Shown here one piece after another: positions 6,353 through 12,826 of a stretch of DNA of 15,033 bases (positions within the stretch are counted from its first letter, which is position 1; every line of letters starts with the position of its first letter). The notes under the pieces were generated by a model. That model ran no database searches and was not told the DNA's origin. It saw nothing but the letters and a program-made list of their open reading frames with translations. Origin of the DNA: Bdellovibrionota bacterium (GTDB taxonomy: Bacteria; Bdellovibrionota; Bacteriovoracia; Bacteriovoracales; Bacteriovoracaceae). The position numbers were made by a program, and so were the translations under genes. Location of the stretch: positions 1-15,033 of the forward strand of contig JAURQB010000033.1 in NCBI GenBank assembly GCA_030836365.1. The letters are read 5' to 3'.

Positions 6353-7885
6353 TTAAAACAGCCTTGAGAAGTCATTAAATAATGCAGCAAACGTCAGCAG
6401 CAGCAATATCGATAAACCAAATTGCTGAGCAATTTCCATTTTTCTTCTAGATAAAGGCCCTCTATTAAGAATTTCAAGCCCAATAAACATTATATGCCCA
6501 CCATCTAAAACAGGGATAGGAAATAAGTTAATCACTCCCAAGTTTACTGATATGAGGGCCATGATCTGAAAAAAGTATGATAAAGATGTATTAAAACTAT
6601 CAGTTGCAACCTTACCAATTGAGATTGGCCCACCAATATTTTTAAACGAAACTTCAGAAGTAATTAACTTTTTAAACCCAACAATAGTTTTTTCAATTGC
6701 CCCCCAGGTACGCCCAAAAGCTAGCATAAAAGAACCTATTACTCCTTTAGACTCAGTTTTAATTAAAGCAGGTGGCACCCACTCCCCATCACTGTATATC
6801 CCCAGAAGTTTCACGGTTTCTTTTCCGTGAACCTGTACATCAGGTATTATTTTCTTATCAAACTTAGAACCATCGCTCCAAAAACTAACAAGTGAGTCAG
6901 TCTTTTTTGATTCATTCAAAATTCTTTTCAAGTCCATAAATGACTGAATCGGTTTTCCATCAATTGCAAAAACAACATCACCCGCTTTAATTCCTGCCTT
7001 ATCGGCCGGGGAGTTCATATTGATGCTTTTTACTCTCAAGTCAACAGGATAAAAACCTAAGTTAAAAAGCTGATTAAAGAAATCATCACGACGATTTGAT
7101 ATGATAGATAATTCGACTAAATTATTCTTTTTATCTAAGAGGACTAATTTCTCCATCTTATTTTCAGCAATCGTATCTAGATTACCGAAAGAAAAAGACT
7201 CTCCATTTTTATAAAACTCTTTTATCGAAAATCTATCTCCATTTTTATTGGACAATATAGGCTTACGCAAAATCGGTGAATTCTCTATAATTTCATTAAC
7301 AAACTCTTTACTAACTACCTCTGTATTTAATTTTTCTTCTTTCCCACCTCTTAAAACCGTCACTGAAAAAACTTTTTCCGTCTCTCCAAAAGGCATATCT
7401 GTAAAATCTTTCACTGAATTTTGATTTACTTTTTTTATAACATCACCAGTTTTAAAACCTTGTGAATGTAAAATTGTTTCTTTTTTTACTACACCAAGTT
7501 TTATTTCAGGGACCTTCTCCCCACTTAGTAATAGAAAAAAGAAAATGACATAGGTAAAAATAAAATTTGCTAATGGGCCACCAAAGACAATCCAAAACCT
7601 AGCCCACTTACTTTTATAGGTAAAGCTCAGGTCTCTATCTGATTCGGGGATTTCATCCATTTTCATCGGATCATCACCAAACATTTTTACGTAACCACCA
7701 AGAGGTATCAGAGACCAACAGTACTCTGTATCACCTTTTTTGAACTTAAATAATTTAGGCCCAAACCCAAGTGAGAAAACCTCAACTCTCACACCAAAAA
7801 GTCTTGCAAATAAAAAATGTCCAAGTTCATGAAAAAATACAAGTGGAAATAAAAATAATACGAATATAAAAACTTTTTCAAGCAC
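6353..7885 (-). CDS. rseP: RseP-type site-2 zinc metalloprotease
   Basis: RseP cuts transmembrane segments inside the inner membrane, for example anti-sigma factors and leftover signal peptides. The zinc site HELGHF is at residues 19-24 (His19, Glu20, His23) in the first membrane helix. The third ligand lies in the LDGGH motif near residues 460-464 (Asp461). Two PDZ-like domains fill the periplasmic part: one near 125-200 (LGVVKKETILHSQGFKTGDVI) and one near 280-350 (NSPADKAGIKAGDVVFAIDG). At 510 residues it is longer than E. coli RseP (about 450); the extra length seems to lie between the two PDZ repeats. The start is GTG at 7885, with AAGAGG placed 6 bases upstream, 17 bp after cdsA. Its position directly after cdsA is the standard order in Gram-negative genomes, but the bamA, skp and lpxD genes that often follow are not here; tsaB follows instead. 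Confidence 0.95.
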   Translation of the reverse strand: MLEKVFIFVLFLFPLVFFHELGHFLFARLFGVRVEVFSLGFGPKLFKFKKGDTEYCWSLIPLGGYVKMFGDDPMKMDEIPESDRDLSFTYKSKWARFWIVFGGPLANFIFTYVIFFFLLLSGEKVPEIKLGVVKKETILHSQGFKTGDVIKKVNQNSVKDFTDMPFGETEKVFSVTVLRGGKEEKLNTEVVSKEFVNEIIENSPILRKPILSNKNGDRFSIKEFYKNGESFSFGNLDTIAENKMEKLVLLDKKNNLVELSIISNRRDDFFNQLFNLGFYPVDLRVKSINMNSPADKAGIKAGDVVFAIDGKPIQSFMDLKRILNESKKTDSLVSFWSDGSKFDKKIIPDVQVHGKETVKLLGIYSDGEWVPPALIKTESKGVIGSFMLAFGRTWGAIEKTIVGFKKLITSEVSFKNIGGPISIGKVATDSFNTSLSYFFQIMALISVNLGVINLFPIPVLDGGHIMFIGLEILNRGPLSRRKMEIAQQFGLSILLLLTFAALFNDFSRLF

Positions 7886-7902
7886 GACTAACCTCTTAAA
7901 AT

Positions 7903-8733
7903 TTAAGACAGATAGTATTGTATCAAAACTAAATAGAAAGGTGTCAAAAAGAAAAGACTATCTACTCGGTCAAATACCCCACCATGCCCTGGAATTAATG
8001 ATGAACTATCCTTAATTCCGGCTTCTCGCTTAATCTTGCTTTGCAGCAAGTCACCTAACTGAGAAATTCCGCCCAAAAGACAGAATATAAAAAATTGTGA
8101 AATATAAAAATCACCAAATACAAAATGAAAAGCTGCCCCACCCAATGTACCAGCAAGAAGCATTCCTCCAACTAAGCCCTCAATTGTTTTATTTGGACTC
8201 ACTGCAGGCCACAATTTATTCTTACCAAAATTTTTACCCACAAACCATGCACCAGTGTCCATTCCATATGTAATAAAAAGGAGAACGGTTAGTAACTGCC
8301 ACCAACTTTGATGGAAAAACAAGTGACTAAGTGAAAAAATATTGAAAAATGCATATATGCCAACTAAAAACGGAACCTTTGCGAGAAAGTTTGTTAATTT
8401 AAATTCATCTCTAAAAAATGAAAAAAGATAAAACAATAAACCGACATTCATTAATAAGCATAAATGAACAATAATTTGGTTGGAGAAATTTTTGGAATTA
8501 CTCAAAAAGAAAAATCCTACTATAGGAGTAATAAATACTACTAAAGCAATAAAATAAGATGAGCTAAATCTTTTAACTCGAATAAAATTTACTAGTAACT
8601 CATCCGAAACAAGGGTGCCGACAATTAAGAGCATCACAAAAGAAGCTTTTGGCCCTAACAATACAAGTCCAACTACCGCTAGAATCATGACGATTGCAGA
8701 AGTTATACGAGTCATATCTTTTCCCATACTCAT
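7903..8733 (-). CDS. cdsA: Phosphatidate cytidylyltransferase
   Basis: CdsA is an integral membrane enzyme that makes CDP-diacylglycerol from phosphatidic acid and CTP; the product feeds PssA in this same gene run. The 276-residue protein is a chain of hydrophobic helices. The family signature fits fully at residues 232-258: SKIKREAG, then KD, and finally PGHGGVFDRVD with its essential Asp and His. Upstream, SPNKTIEG at the cytoplasmic loop is also conserved. The first ATG (8733) overlaps the uppS stop as TAATG. Two other Met codons at positions 3 and 7 are possible starts, and AAGG lies 9 bases before the second ATG (8727), so the true start could be a few residues in. Order uppS-cdsA-rseP is conserved widely; dxr, present between frr and uppS in E. 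coli, is absent. Confidence 0.95.
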   Translation of the reverse strand: MSMGKDMTRITSAIVMILAVVGLVLLGPKASFVMLLIVGTLVSDELLVNFIRVKRFSSSYFIALVVFITPIVGFFFLSNSKNFSNQIIVHLCLLMNVGLLFYLFSFFRDEFKLTNFLAKVPFLVGIYAFFNIFSLSHLFFHQSWWQLLTVLLFITYGMDTGAWFVGKNFGKNKLWPAVSPNKTIEGLVGGMLLAGTLGGAAFHFVFGDFYISQFFIFCLLGGISQLGDLLQSKIKREAGIKDSSSLIPGHGGVFDRVDSLFFLTPFYLVLIQYYLS

Positions 8734-9503
8734 TAACCTTGTATTTCTCTGCTAAAAAATCGCTTTTTGTTTGTCGCTGCTTTTTTCATTGATTCTTTTA
8801 ATGACTTTTGGTGATCGACCATTCCAAATCTTCTCTCAACAGTTCTGAACTTATCAACAATTTGCTCAAATTCCTTCGTTGTAAAATCAGGCCATGGGGT
8901 ATTTGTAAATACCAATTCAGCGTATGCGACCTGCCACAAGAGAAAATTTGAAATTCGATGATCCCCTCCCGTTCGGATAAGTAGGTCAACATCTCCCAAA
9001 TCTGGAACCATTAAATTTTTTTCTAAATTATTTAGATCAATCTTCTTACCTGGATTATCTTCAATCCATTTATTGACTGCACCAACAAGCTCTGCGCGCC
9101 CACCGTAACCAAAAGCAATAGTTAACTTTAAGCCCTTGTAATCTTTTGTTAGCTCCTCAAGTTCAGCAATCAACTCTTTTGTTTCAGCAGGCAGAGAGCT
9201 ATAGTCTCCCATTACCTTGAAACGAATCTGATGAGTTATAACTCTACTCCTCTCTCTTATTAAAAACTTTTTCAAAAGCTTTAACAGCGTTGAAACTTCC
9301 CCCGAGGGTCTTCCCCAATTTTCAGTTGAAAAAGAATATAAAGTGAGTGACTTTAAACCAAGGTCACTCGCTTTACGAATAATTTTAGAAACAACAAATG
9401 AGCCTCTAATATGTCCCCACACCCGACGATGAGCACGCTTTTGCGCCCATCTTCCATTGCCATCCATTATGACAGCGACATGTTCTGGTTGGTTAGTGCT
9501 CAT
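8733..9503 (-). CDS. uppS: Di-trans,poly-cis-undecaprenyl diphosphate synthase (isoprenyl transferase)
   Basis: UppS adds eight isopentenyl units in cis to farnesyl diphosphate to make the C55 lipid carrier needed for peptidoglycan and surface polysaccharide synthesis. The 256-residue cytosolic enzyme has the catalytic aspartate D14 within HVAVIMDGNGRWA, the SFSTENW string at 57-63, and RTGGDHRISNFLLWQ at 177-191, which binds diphosphate. Position 181 is Asp where E. coli has Glu, a conservative change. The gene starts 10 bp after frr. The nearest purine-rich site, AAGG at the end of frr, is about 15 bases from the ATG, so initiation probably relies on coupling. It ends in a TAATG overlap with cdsA. 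Confidence 0.96.
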   Translation of the reverse strand: MSTNQPEHVAVIMDGNGRWAQKRAHRRVWGHIRGSFVVSKIIRKASDLGLKSLTLYSFSTENWGRPSGEVSTLLKLLKKFLIRERSRVITHQIRFKVMGDYSSLPAETKELIAELEELTKDYKGLKLTIAFGYGGRAELVGAVNKWIEDNPGKKIDLNNLEKNLMVPDLGDVDLLIRTGGDHRISNFLLWQVAYAELVFTNTPWPDFTTKEFEQIVDKFRTVERRFGMVDHQKSLKESMKKAATNKKRFFSREIQG

Positions 9504-9513
9504 AGTTTTTGTT

Positions 9514-10071
9514 TTAAACCTTCAGAAGTTCTTTTTCTTTATCTGTAATGATGACATCAATTTGGGAAATAAAATCATCAGTAACTTTTTGAATTTCAGT
9601 CTGGAATTTTTTCGACTCATCCTCGGAAAGTTCTTTATTTTTTTCACTCTTTTTAACTAGATCATTTTTATCTCTTCTAATATTTCTTACAGAAATTTTA
9701 GAATCTTCACCAAATTTTTTAACTTCTTTAACTTGTTCCTTTCTTCTTTCCTCTGTAAGGGCAGGAAAAGGAATTCTTATTAAGTTTCCATCGTTAGATG
9801 GAGTTAAACCAAGATTAGCTGTTAAAATAGCTTTTTCAATTGCAGCAATCATATTTCTATCAAATGGCTGAATCTGAAGAAGTCTAGCCTCAGGCGTAGA
9901 AATTTGCCCGACCTGACTCACTTGAGTCATCGTCCCATAATAGTCAACTTTTACACCATCAAGAACGGAGGCACTTGCTCTACCAGTTCTCACTTTAGAC
10001 AATTGATATTGTAATGAACTTAACGCTGAATGCATCGATTCATTCATTTCTTTTTTTATCTGATCGATCAT
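9514..10071 (-). CDS. frr: Ribosome recycling factor
   Basis: RRF, together with EF-G, splits post-termination ribosomes so subunits can be reused. The 185-residue length is exactly the family norm. The N-terminal helix contains the conserved KVRTGRAS, followed by the beta-rich domain start VDYYGTMTQVSQVGQIS. The C-terminal half has PALTEERRKEQVK and the VRNIRRD string of the long three-helix bundle. GGGAG lies 7 bases before the ATG. It begins 18 bp after pyrH; pyrH-frr is among the best conserved bacterial gene pairs. Confidence 0.97.
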   Translation of the reverse strand: MIDQIKKEMNESMHSALSSLQYQLSKVRTGRASASVLDGVKVDYYGTMTQVSQVGQISTPEARLLQIQPFDRNMIAAIEKAILTANLGLTPSNDGNLIRIPFPALTEERRKEQVKEVKKFGEDSKISVRNIRRDKNDLVKKSEKNKELSEDESKKFQTEIQKVTDDFISQIDVIITDKEKELLKV

Positions 10072-10089
10072 GACAAATCTCCCAAAAAT

Positions 10090-10806
10090 TTATTTTTCCA
10101 ATTTTGTAACAAGTGAACCAATCTTATCACCGATTACCACTTTTTGAATATTACCAGCCTCAAAAACATTAAAGATTATAATATCAATCTCATTATCCTT
10201 ACAAAGACTAATTGCCGTTGAATCCATAACTTTAAGTTCTTTATTTAAAACTTCAAGATAATCTAATTGATCATATTTTTTTGCCTTTTTATTCTTAGCT
10301 GGGTCAGAATCGTAAACTCCATCAACCTTTGTTGCTTTTAAAATTACATCAGCGTCAATTTCGTTTGCCCGGAGCGCCGCAGCAGTATCAGTAGTAAAAT
10401 ATGGATTTCCAGTTCCTGCTGCAAATATAACTACTCGCCCTTTTTCCAAATGCCTAGCAGCTCTTCGTCTAATGTAAGGCTCAGCAATTTTTTGCATTTC
10501 AATGGCGGACAAAACTCTTGTTTTGATTCCAAGTCGCTCAAGGCTATCTTGCAAAGCTAGAGAATTAATAACAGTTGCAAGCATTCCCATATGATCACTC
10601 GTCGTTCTATCCATCCCTATAGTAGCACCTGCCACTCCTCGGTGAATGTTTCCTCCACCAAGAACAAGCGCAAGCTCTACACCCATTTCCGAAAGTGATT
10701 TTATTTCTTTTGATAATGTATCAAGAATTTCAGGACAAATCCCTGTGCCCTTATCGCCCGCTAGAGCTTCTCCTGATAGTTTAAGAAGAATTCTTTTATA
10801 TTTCAT
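10090..10806 (-). CDS. pyrH: Uridylate (UMP) kinase
   Basis: PyrH phosphorylates UMP to UDP with ATP, the entry to UTP, CTP and UDP-sugar pools, and is a hexamer of the amino-acid-kinase fold. The 238-residue length fits. KRILLKLSGEAL at 4-15 is the nucleotide-binding start, LVLGGGNIHRG around 48-57 is the UMP/phosphate loop, MDRTTSDHMGMLATVIN around 65-81 is the family signature, and AAGTGNPYFTTDTAAALRA is the conserved UMP-site segment. AAGG lies 7 bases before the ATG, directly below the U-tract of the tsf terminator. A likely promoter (10859-10887) lies at the end of tsf, upstream of that terminator. This gene opens the long lipid/translation run that ends at truA. Confidence 0.97.
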   Translation of the reverse strand: MKYKRILLKLSGEALAGDKGTGICPEILDTLSKEIKSLSEMGVELALVLGGGNIHRGVAGATIGMDRTTSDHMGMLATVINSLALQDSLERLGIKTRVLSAIEMQKIAEPYIRRRAARHLEKGRVVIFAAGTGNPYFTTDTAAALRANEIDADVILKATKVDGVYDSDPAKNKKAKKYDQLDYLEVLNKELKVMDSTAISLCKDNEIDIIIFNVFEAGNIQKVVIGDKIGSLVTKLEK

Positions 10807-10817
10807 GTAAAAACCTT

Positions 10818-10847
10818 AAAAAAAAGGCACCCAAAAATGGGTGCCTT
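10818..10847 (-). terminator. Intrinsic terminator or attenuator between tsf and pyrH
   Basis: On the minus strand AAGGCACCC (10839-10847) pairs perfectly with GGGTGCCTT (10824-10832) across a six-base loop, followed by six more U from the A-run at 10818-10823. This is a strong 9-bp intrinsic terminator for rpsB-tsf transcripts. It ends 11 bases before the pyrH start. Because a promoter-like sequence lies only about 10 bp upstream of it, the same hairpin would also fall at the very 5' end of pyrH mRNA. Confidence 0.85.
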
Positions 10848-10858
10848 GAGTTTTTCAA

Positions 10859-10887
10859 ATTATAAAGGACTATTGTTGCCCTGTCAT
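10859..10887 (-). promoter_or_regulatory. Probable sigma70-type promoter for pyrH operon
   Basis: Read on the minus strand, ATGACA (10882-10887) is 5/6 to the -35 consensus and lies exactly 17 bp before TATAAT (10859-10864), a perfect -10. The -35 falls inside the last codons of tsf (Met-Thr). Predicted transcription start is near 10852, about 5 bases before the terminator hairpin begins, so transcripts would start almost with that hairpin. Confidence 0.68.
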
Positions 10888-11754
10888 CTTGGCCACTTCG
10901 TCAGCAAGATTATCTACTTTCTTCTCAACACCTTCGCCAAGAACTAAACTTTTAAATCCAACCAACTCGATAGACTCTCCCAATTCTTTAGCAACAGACT
11001 CAATATGAGCTGAAACGGATAAATCTGGATTTTTAACAAATTTTTGCTCTAGTAAACAAACTTCAGAAGCTAGCTTCTTTAATTTTCCTTGAACAATATT
11101 TGGAATCATTTGCTCTGGTTTACCTTGCTCTTTTAATTGCTCAGTATAAATTTTCGCTTCTCTTTCTTTGAAAGATTCATCAATATCATCAGATGCTAAA
11201 AATCGTGGAGATGCTGCTGCAACATGCATTGAAACATCTTTAAGAAGTTCTTCTAATTTTTCACCAGCTGCAGAAGTCTTCGCTTCAACAACAACGCCAA
11301 TTTTTCCACCATGATTGTAAAAGCCAAGACGATTTTCTGTGCTAGAAAAAACCATTCTTCTAATATCAATTTTTTCACCACATTTAAGCGTCAGCTCATT
11401 AGCTGCATCAGCTTTTTGCTCTCTTAGAGCCTCTGTTGTTGGGACATTATTTGCCAAAGCAAATTTAGCCATCTCATGAGCAAAGTCTTTAAAGTCATCA
11501 CCTTTTGCAACAAAGTCAGTTTCACAGTTAACTTCTAAAATAACTGATTTTCCAGCTTCAGCAACATTAACAACAACACCTTCCGCCGCTGTTCTTGATT
11601 GCTTTTTCTCAGCTGCTGCTAAGCCTTTTTTTCTCAAATAATCAACTGCCGCTTCAAAATCACCATTGGTTTCTTTCAAGGCTGTCTTACAGGCCATCAT
11701 TCCTGCGCCAGTTTTTTCTCTTAATTCCTTGATTGTACTAGCTGTAATTGCCAT
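10870..11754 (-). CDS. tsf: Translation elongation factor Ts
   Basis: EF-Ts is the guanine nucleotide exchange factor for EF-Tu. The 294-residue protein has the N-terminal UBA-like domain with KELREKTGAGMMACKTAL (9-26), then the TDFV motif at 79-82 (whose Asp-Phe contacts EF-Tu), and the two core repeats with MHVAAASPRFL. Length is close to the E. coli protein (283). The ATG at 11754 is preceded by a purine-rich AAGAGAGA rather than a strong Shine-Dalgarno. It lies 24 bp after rpsB in the usual rpsB-tsf pair and is followed by an intrinsic terminator, which should keep its high expression apart from the lower-level pyrH run. Confidence 0.97.
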   Translation of the reverse strand: MAITASTIKELREKTGAGMMACKTALKETNGDFEAAVDYLRKKGLAAAEKKQSRTAAEGVVVNVAEAGKSVILEVNCETDFVAKGDDFKDFAHEMAKFALANNVPTTEALREQKADAANELTLKCGEKIDIRRMVFSSTENRLGFYNHGGKIGVVVEAKTSAAGEKLEELLKDVSMHVAAASPRFLASDDIDESFKEREAKIYTEQLKEQGKPEQMIPNIVQGKLKKLASEVCLLEQKFVKNPDLSVSAHIESVAKELGESIELVGFKSLVLGEGVEKKVDNLADEVAKMTGQQ

Positions 11755-11778
11755 TTTTATCTCTCTTGTTAAATTTAA

Positions 11779-12567
11779 TTATTCTTGTAGATCAATGTCT
11801 TTTTCAAACTTACTTAGAATCTCAGTTTCTAGGTTAGAATCTCTGTCTGGAGCTGATTTAGTTGCTTGCTTAGCACCTTTAGAAACAGAAGTACCTTGGG
11901 AAACAGAATTTGCGAAGTACTCAGCAAATAAAGTGATTGACTTAATTGCATCATCGTTTCCAGGAACGACGTAATCAATTCCGTCTGGATCACAGTTTGT
12001 ATCAGTAATGGCGACAACAGGTATATTTAAATTCATTGCTTCGTTAATTGCAATTCTCTCTGATGATGGATCAACGATAAAGATTGCACCAGGAAGTTTT
12101 CTCATGTCTTTAATACCACCAAGGTTTTTCTCTAACTTAATGACATCTTTTTCAATTTTTGATCTTTCTTTCTTGGTTAAAAGCTCAAAATCACCATTTT
12201 CTTTCATTTTCTCAACTTTTCGAAGCTTATCAATTGAAAGACCAATAGTTTTAAAGTTTGTTAGCATACCGCCTAACCAACGATGAGTTACGTAGTAAGC
12301 CCCACAATTTTTTGCTGCCTCTTTTACAACTTCAGAAGCCTGTCTTTTTGTTCCAACAAAAAGAACTGGACGACCTTCAGAAGAAGTCTTTTTAATAAAA
12401 TCATATGCTTTTTTTGCAAGAGGGATAGTCTTGGATAAATCCATGATATAAATACCGTTTCTCTCACCATATACATATGGCTTCATTTTCGGGTTCCACT
12501 TGTGAGTCTGGTGACCAAAGTGAGCACCTGCTTTTAGTAAGTCTTTAATTTCTAGAGTATCAGACAT
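11779..12567 (-). CDS. rpsB: 30S ribosomal protein S2
   Basis: S2 binds late to the 30S subunit near the head-body hinge and helps recruit S1. The 262-residue sequence has the family strings LLKAGAHFGHQTHKWNPKM at the N-terminus (about 10-28), HRWLGGMLTNF around 95-105, and PGAIFIVDPSSERIAI and the PVVAITDTNCDP segment in the C-terminal half. The last ~35 residues are a charged, Ser/Lys-rich tail beyond the core. The ATG at 12567 has a strong AAGGAG 7 bases upstream. The roughly 145-nt leader has nested inverted repeats, and S2 is known to repress its own rpsB-tsf mRNA in E. coli, so autoregulation is plausible here. Confidence 0.97.
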   Translation of the reverse strand: MSDTLEIKDLLKAGAHFGHQTHKWNPKMKPYVYGERNGIYIMDLSKTIPLAKKAYDFIKKTSSEGRPVLFVGTKRQASEVVKEAAKNCGAYYVTHRWLGGMLTNFKTIGLSIDKLRKVEKMKENGDFELLTKKERSKIEKDVIKLEKNLGGIKDMRKLPGAIFIVDPSSERIAINEAMNLNIPVVAITDTNCDPDGIDYVVPGNDDAIKSITLFAEYFANSVSQGTSVSKGAKQATKSAPDRDSNLETEILSKFEKDIDLQE

Positions 12568-12574
12568 ATTATGT

Positions 12575-12580
12575 CTCCTT
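12575..12580 (-). promoter_or_regulatory. Ribosome binding site of rpsB, overlapping a small inverted repeat
   Basis: AAGGAG lies 7 bases before the rpsB ATG. Its last two bases belong to AGACAT-AAT-ATGTCT (12562-12576), a perfect 6-bp inverted repeat whose second arm contains the start codon. Confidence 0.8.
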
Positions 12581-12600
12581 GAGTATGGCAGTTAAGTCTT

Positions 12601-12645
12601 CTCGATTTAGACTGTGATTATTCACAGACCGCCAAGAAAATCGAG
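12601..12645 (-). promoter_or_regulatory. Structured leader of rpsB mRNA (nested stems)
   Basis: On the minus strand an 8-bp outer stem, CTCGATTT (12638-12645) with AAATCGAG (12601-12608), encloses a 6-bp hairpin, CTGTGA (12622-12627) with TCACAG (12612-12617), around an ATAA tetraloop. An asymmetric internal loop TCTTGGCGGT/TCT separates the stems. It starts 20 bases before the rpsB ribosome binding site. Both stems are perfect. The layout is what one expects for a ribosomal-protein leader, but I cannot match it to a named motif by eye. Confidence 0.55.
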
Positions 12646-12718
12646 TAGTTTTCCAGCAATTTGGTTCTGGCATAGTTAACATAATAGACATGGTGAGTAA
12701 AGATTAGACAAGAGAATA

Positions 12719-12745
12719 ATTATAAGAAAAAGATAAGGTGATCAA
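12719..12745 (-). promoter_or_regulatory. Probable promoter of rpsB-tsf
   Basis: A perfect TATAAT (12719-12724) on the minus strand is preceded by TTGATC (12740-12745), a 4/6 match to -35, at a short 15-bp spacer. Predicted start of transcription is near 12712, giving a leader of about 145 nt. The -10 is strong; the -35 assignment is uncertain. Confidence 0.58.
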
Positions 12746-12826
12746 TAACAACCTAAGCTACTGAAACTAAACAATATAGAGTTCAGATTGTTCGCAAGGA
12801 CTAGGCATGATCGTTGCCGTGAGAAA

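Noticed and set aside
9457..9660. Plus-strand ORF opposite uppS/frr with hydrophobic Phe/Leu-rich product
   Set aside because: It is the antisense shadow of two confidently identified genes, and its Phe-rich make-up comes from complementing AAA/GAA codons.
11666..12286. Plus-strand ORFs opposite tsf and rpsB
   Set aside because: They lie antisense to highly conserved coding sequence, have no recognisable motif and no ribosome binding site that I could see.
12785..12826. Possible ftsK terminator in the GGCA...TGCC sequence after the stop
   Set aside because: Only a 4-bp stem can form and no U-run follows, so it does not qualify as an intrinsic terminator.
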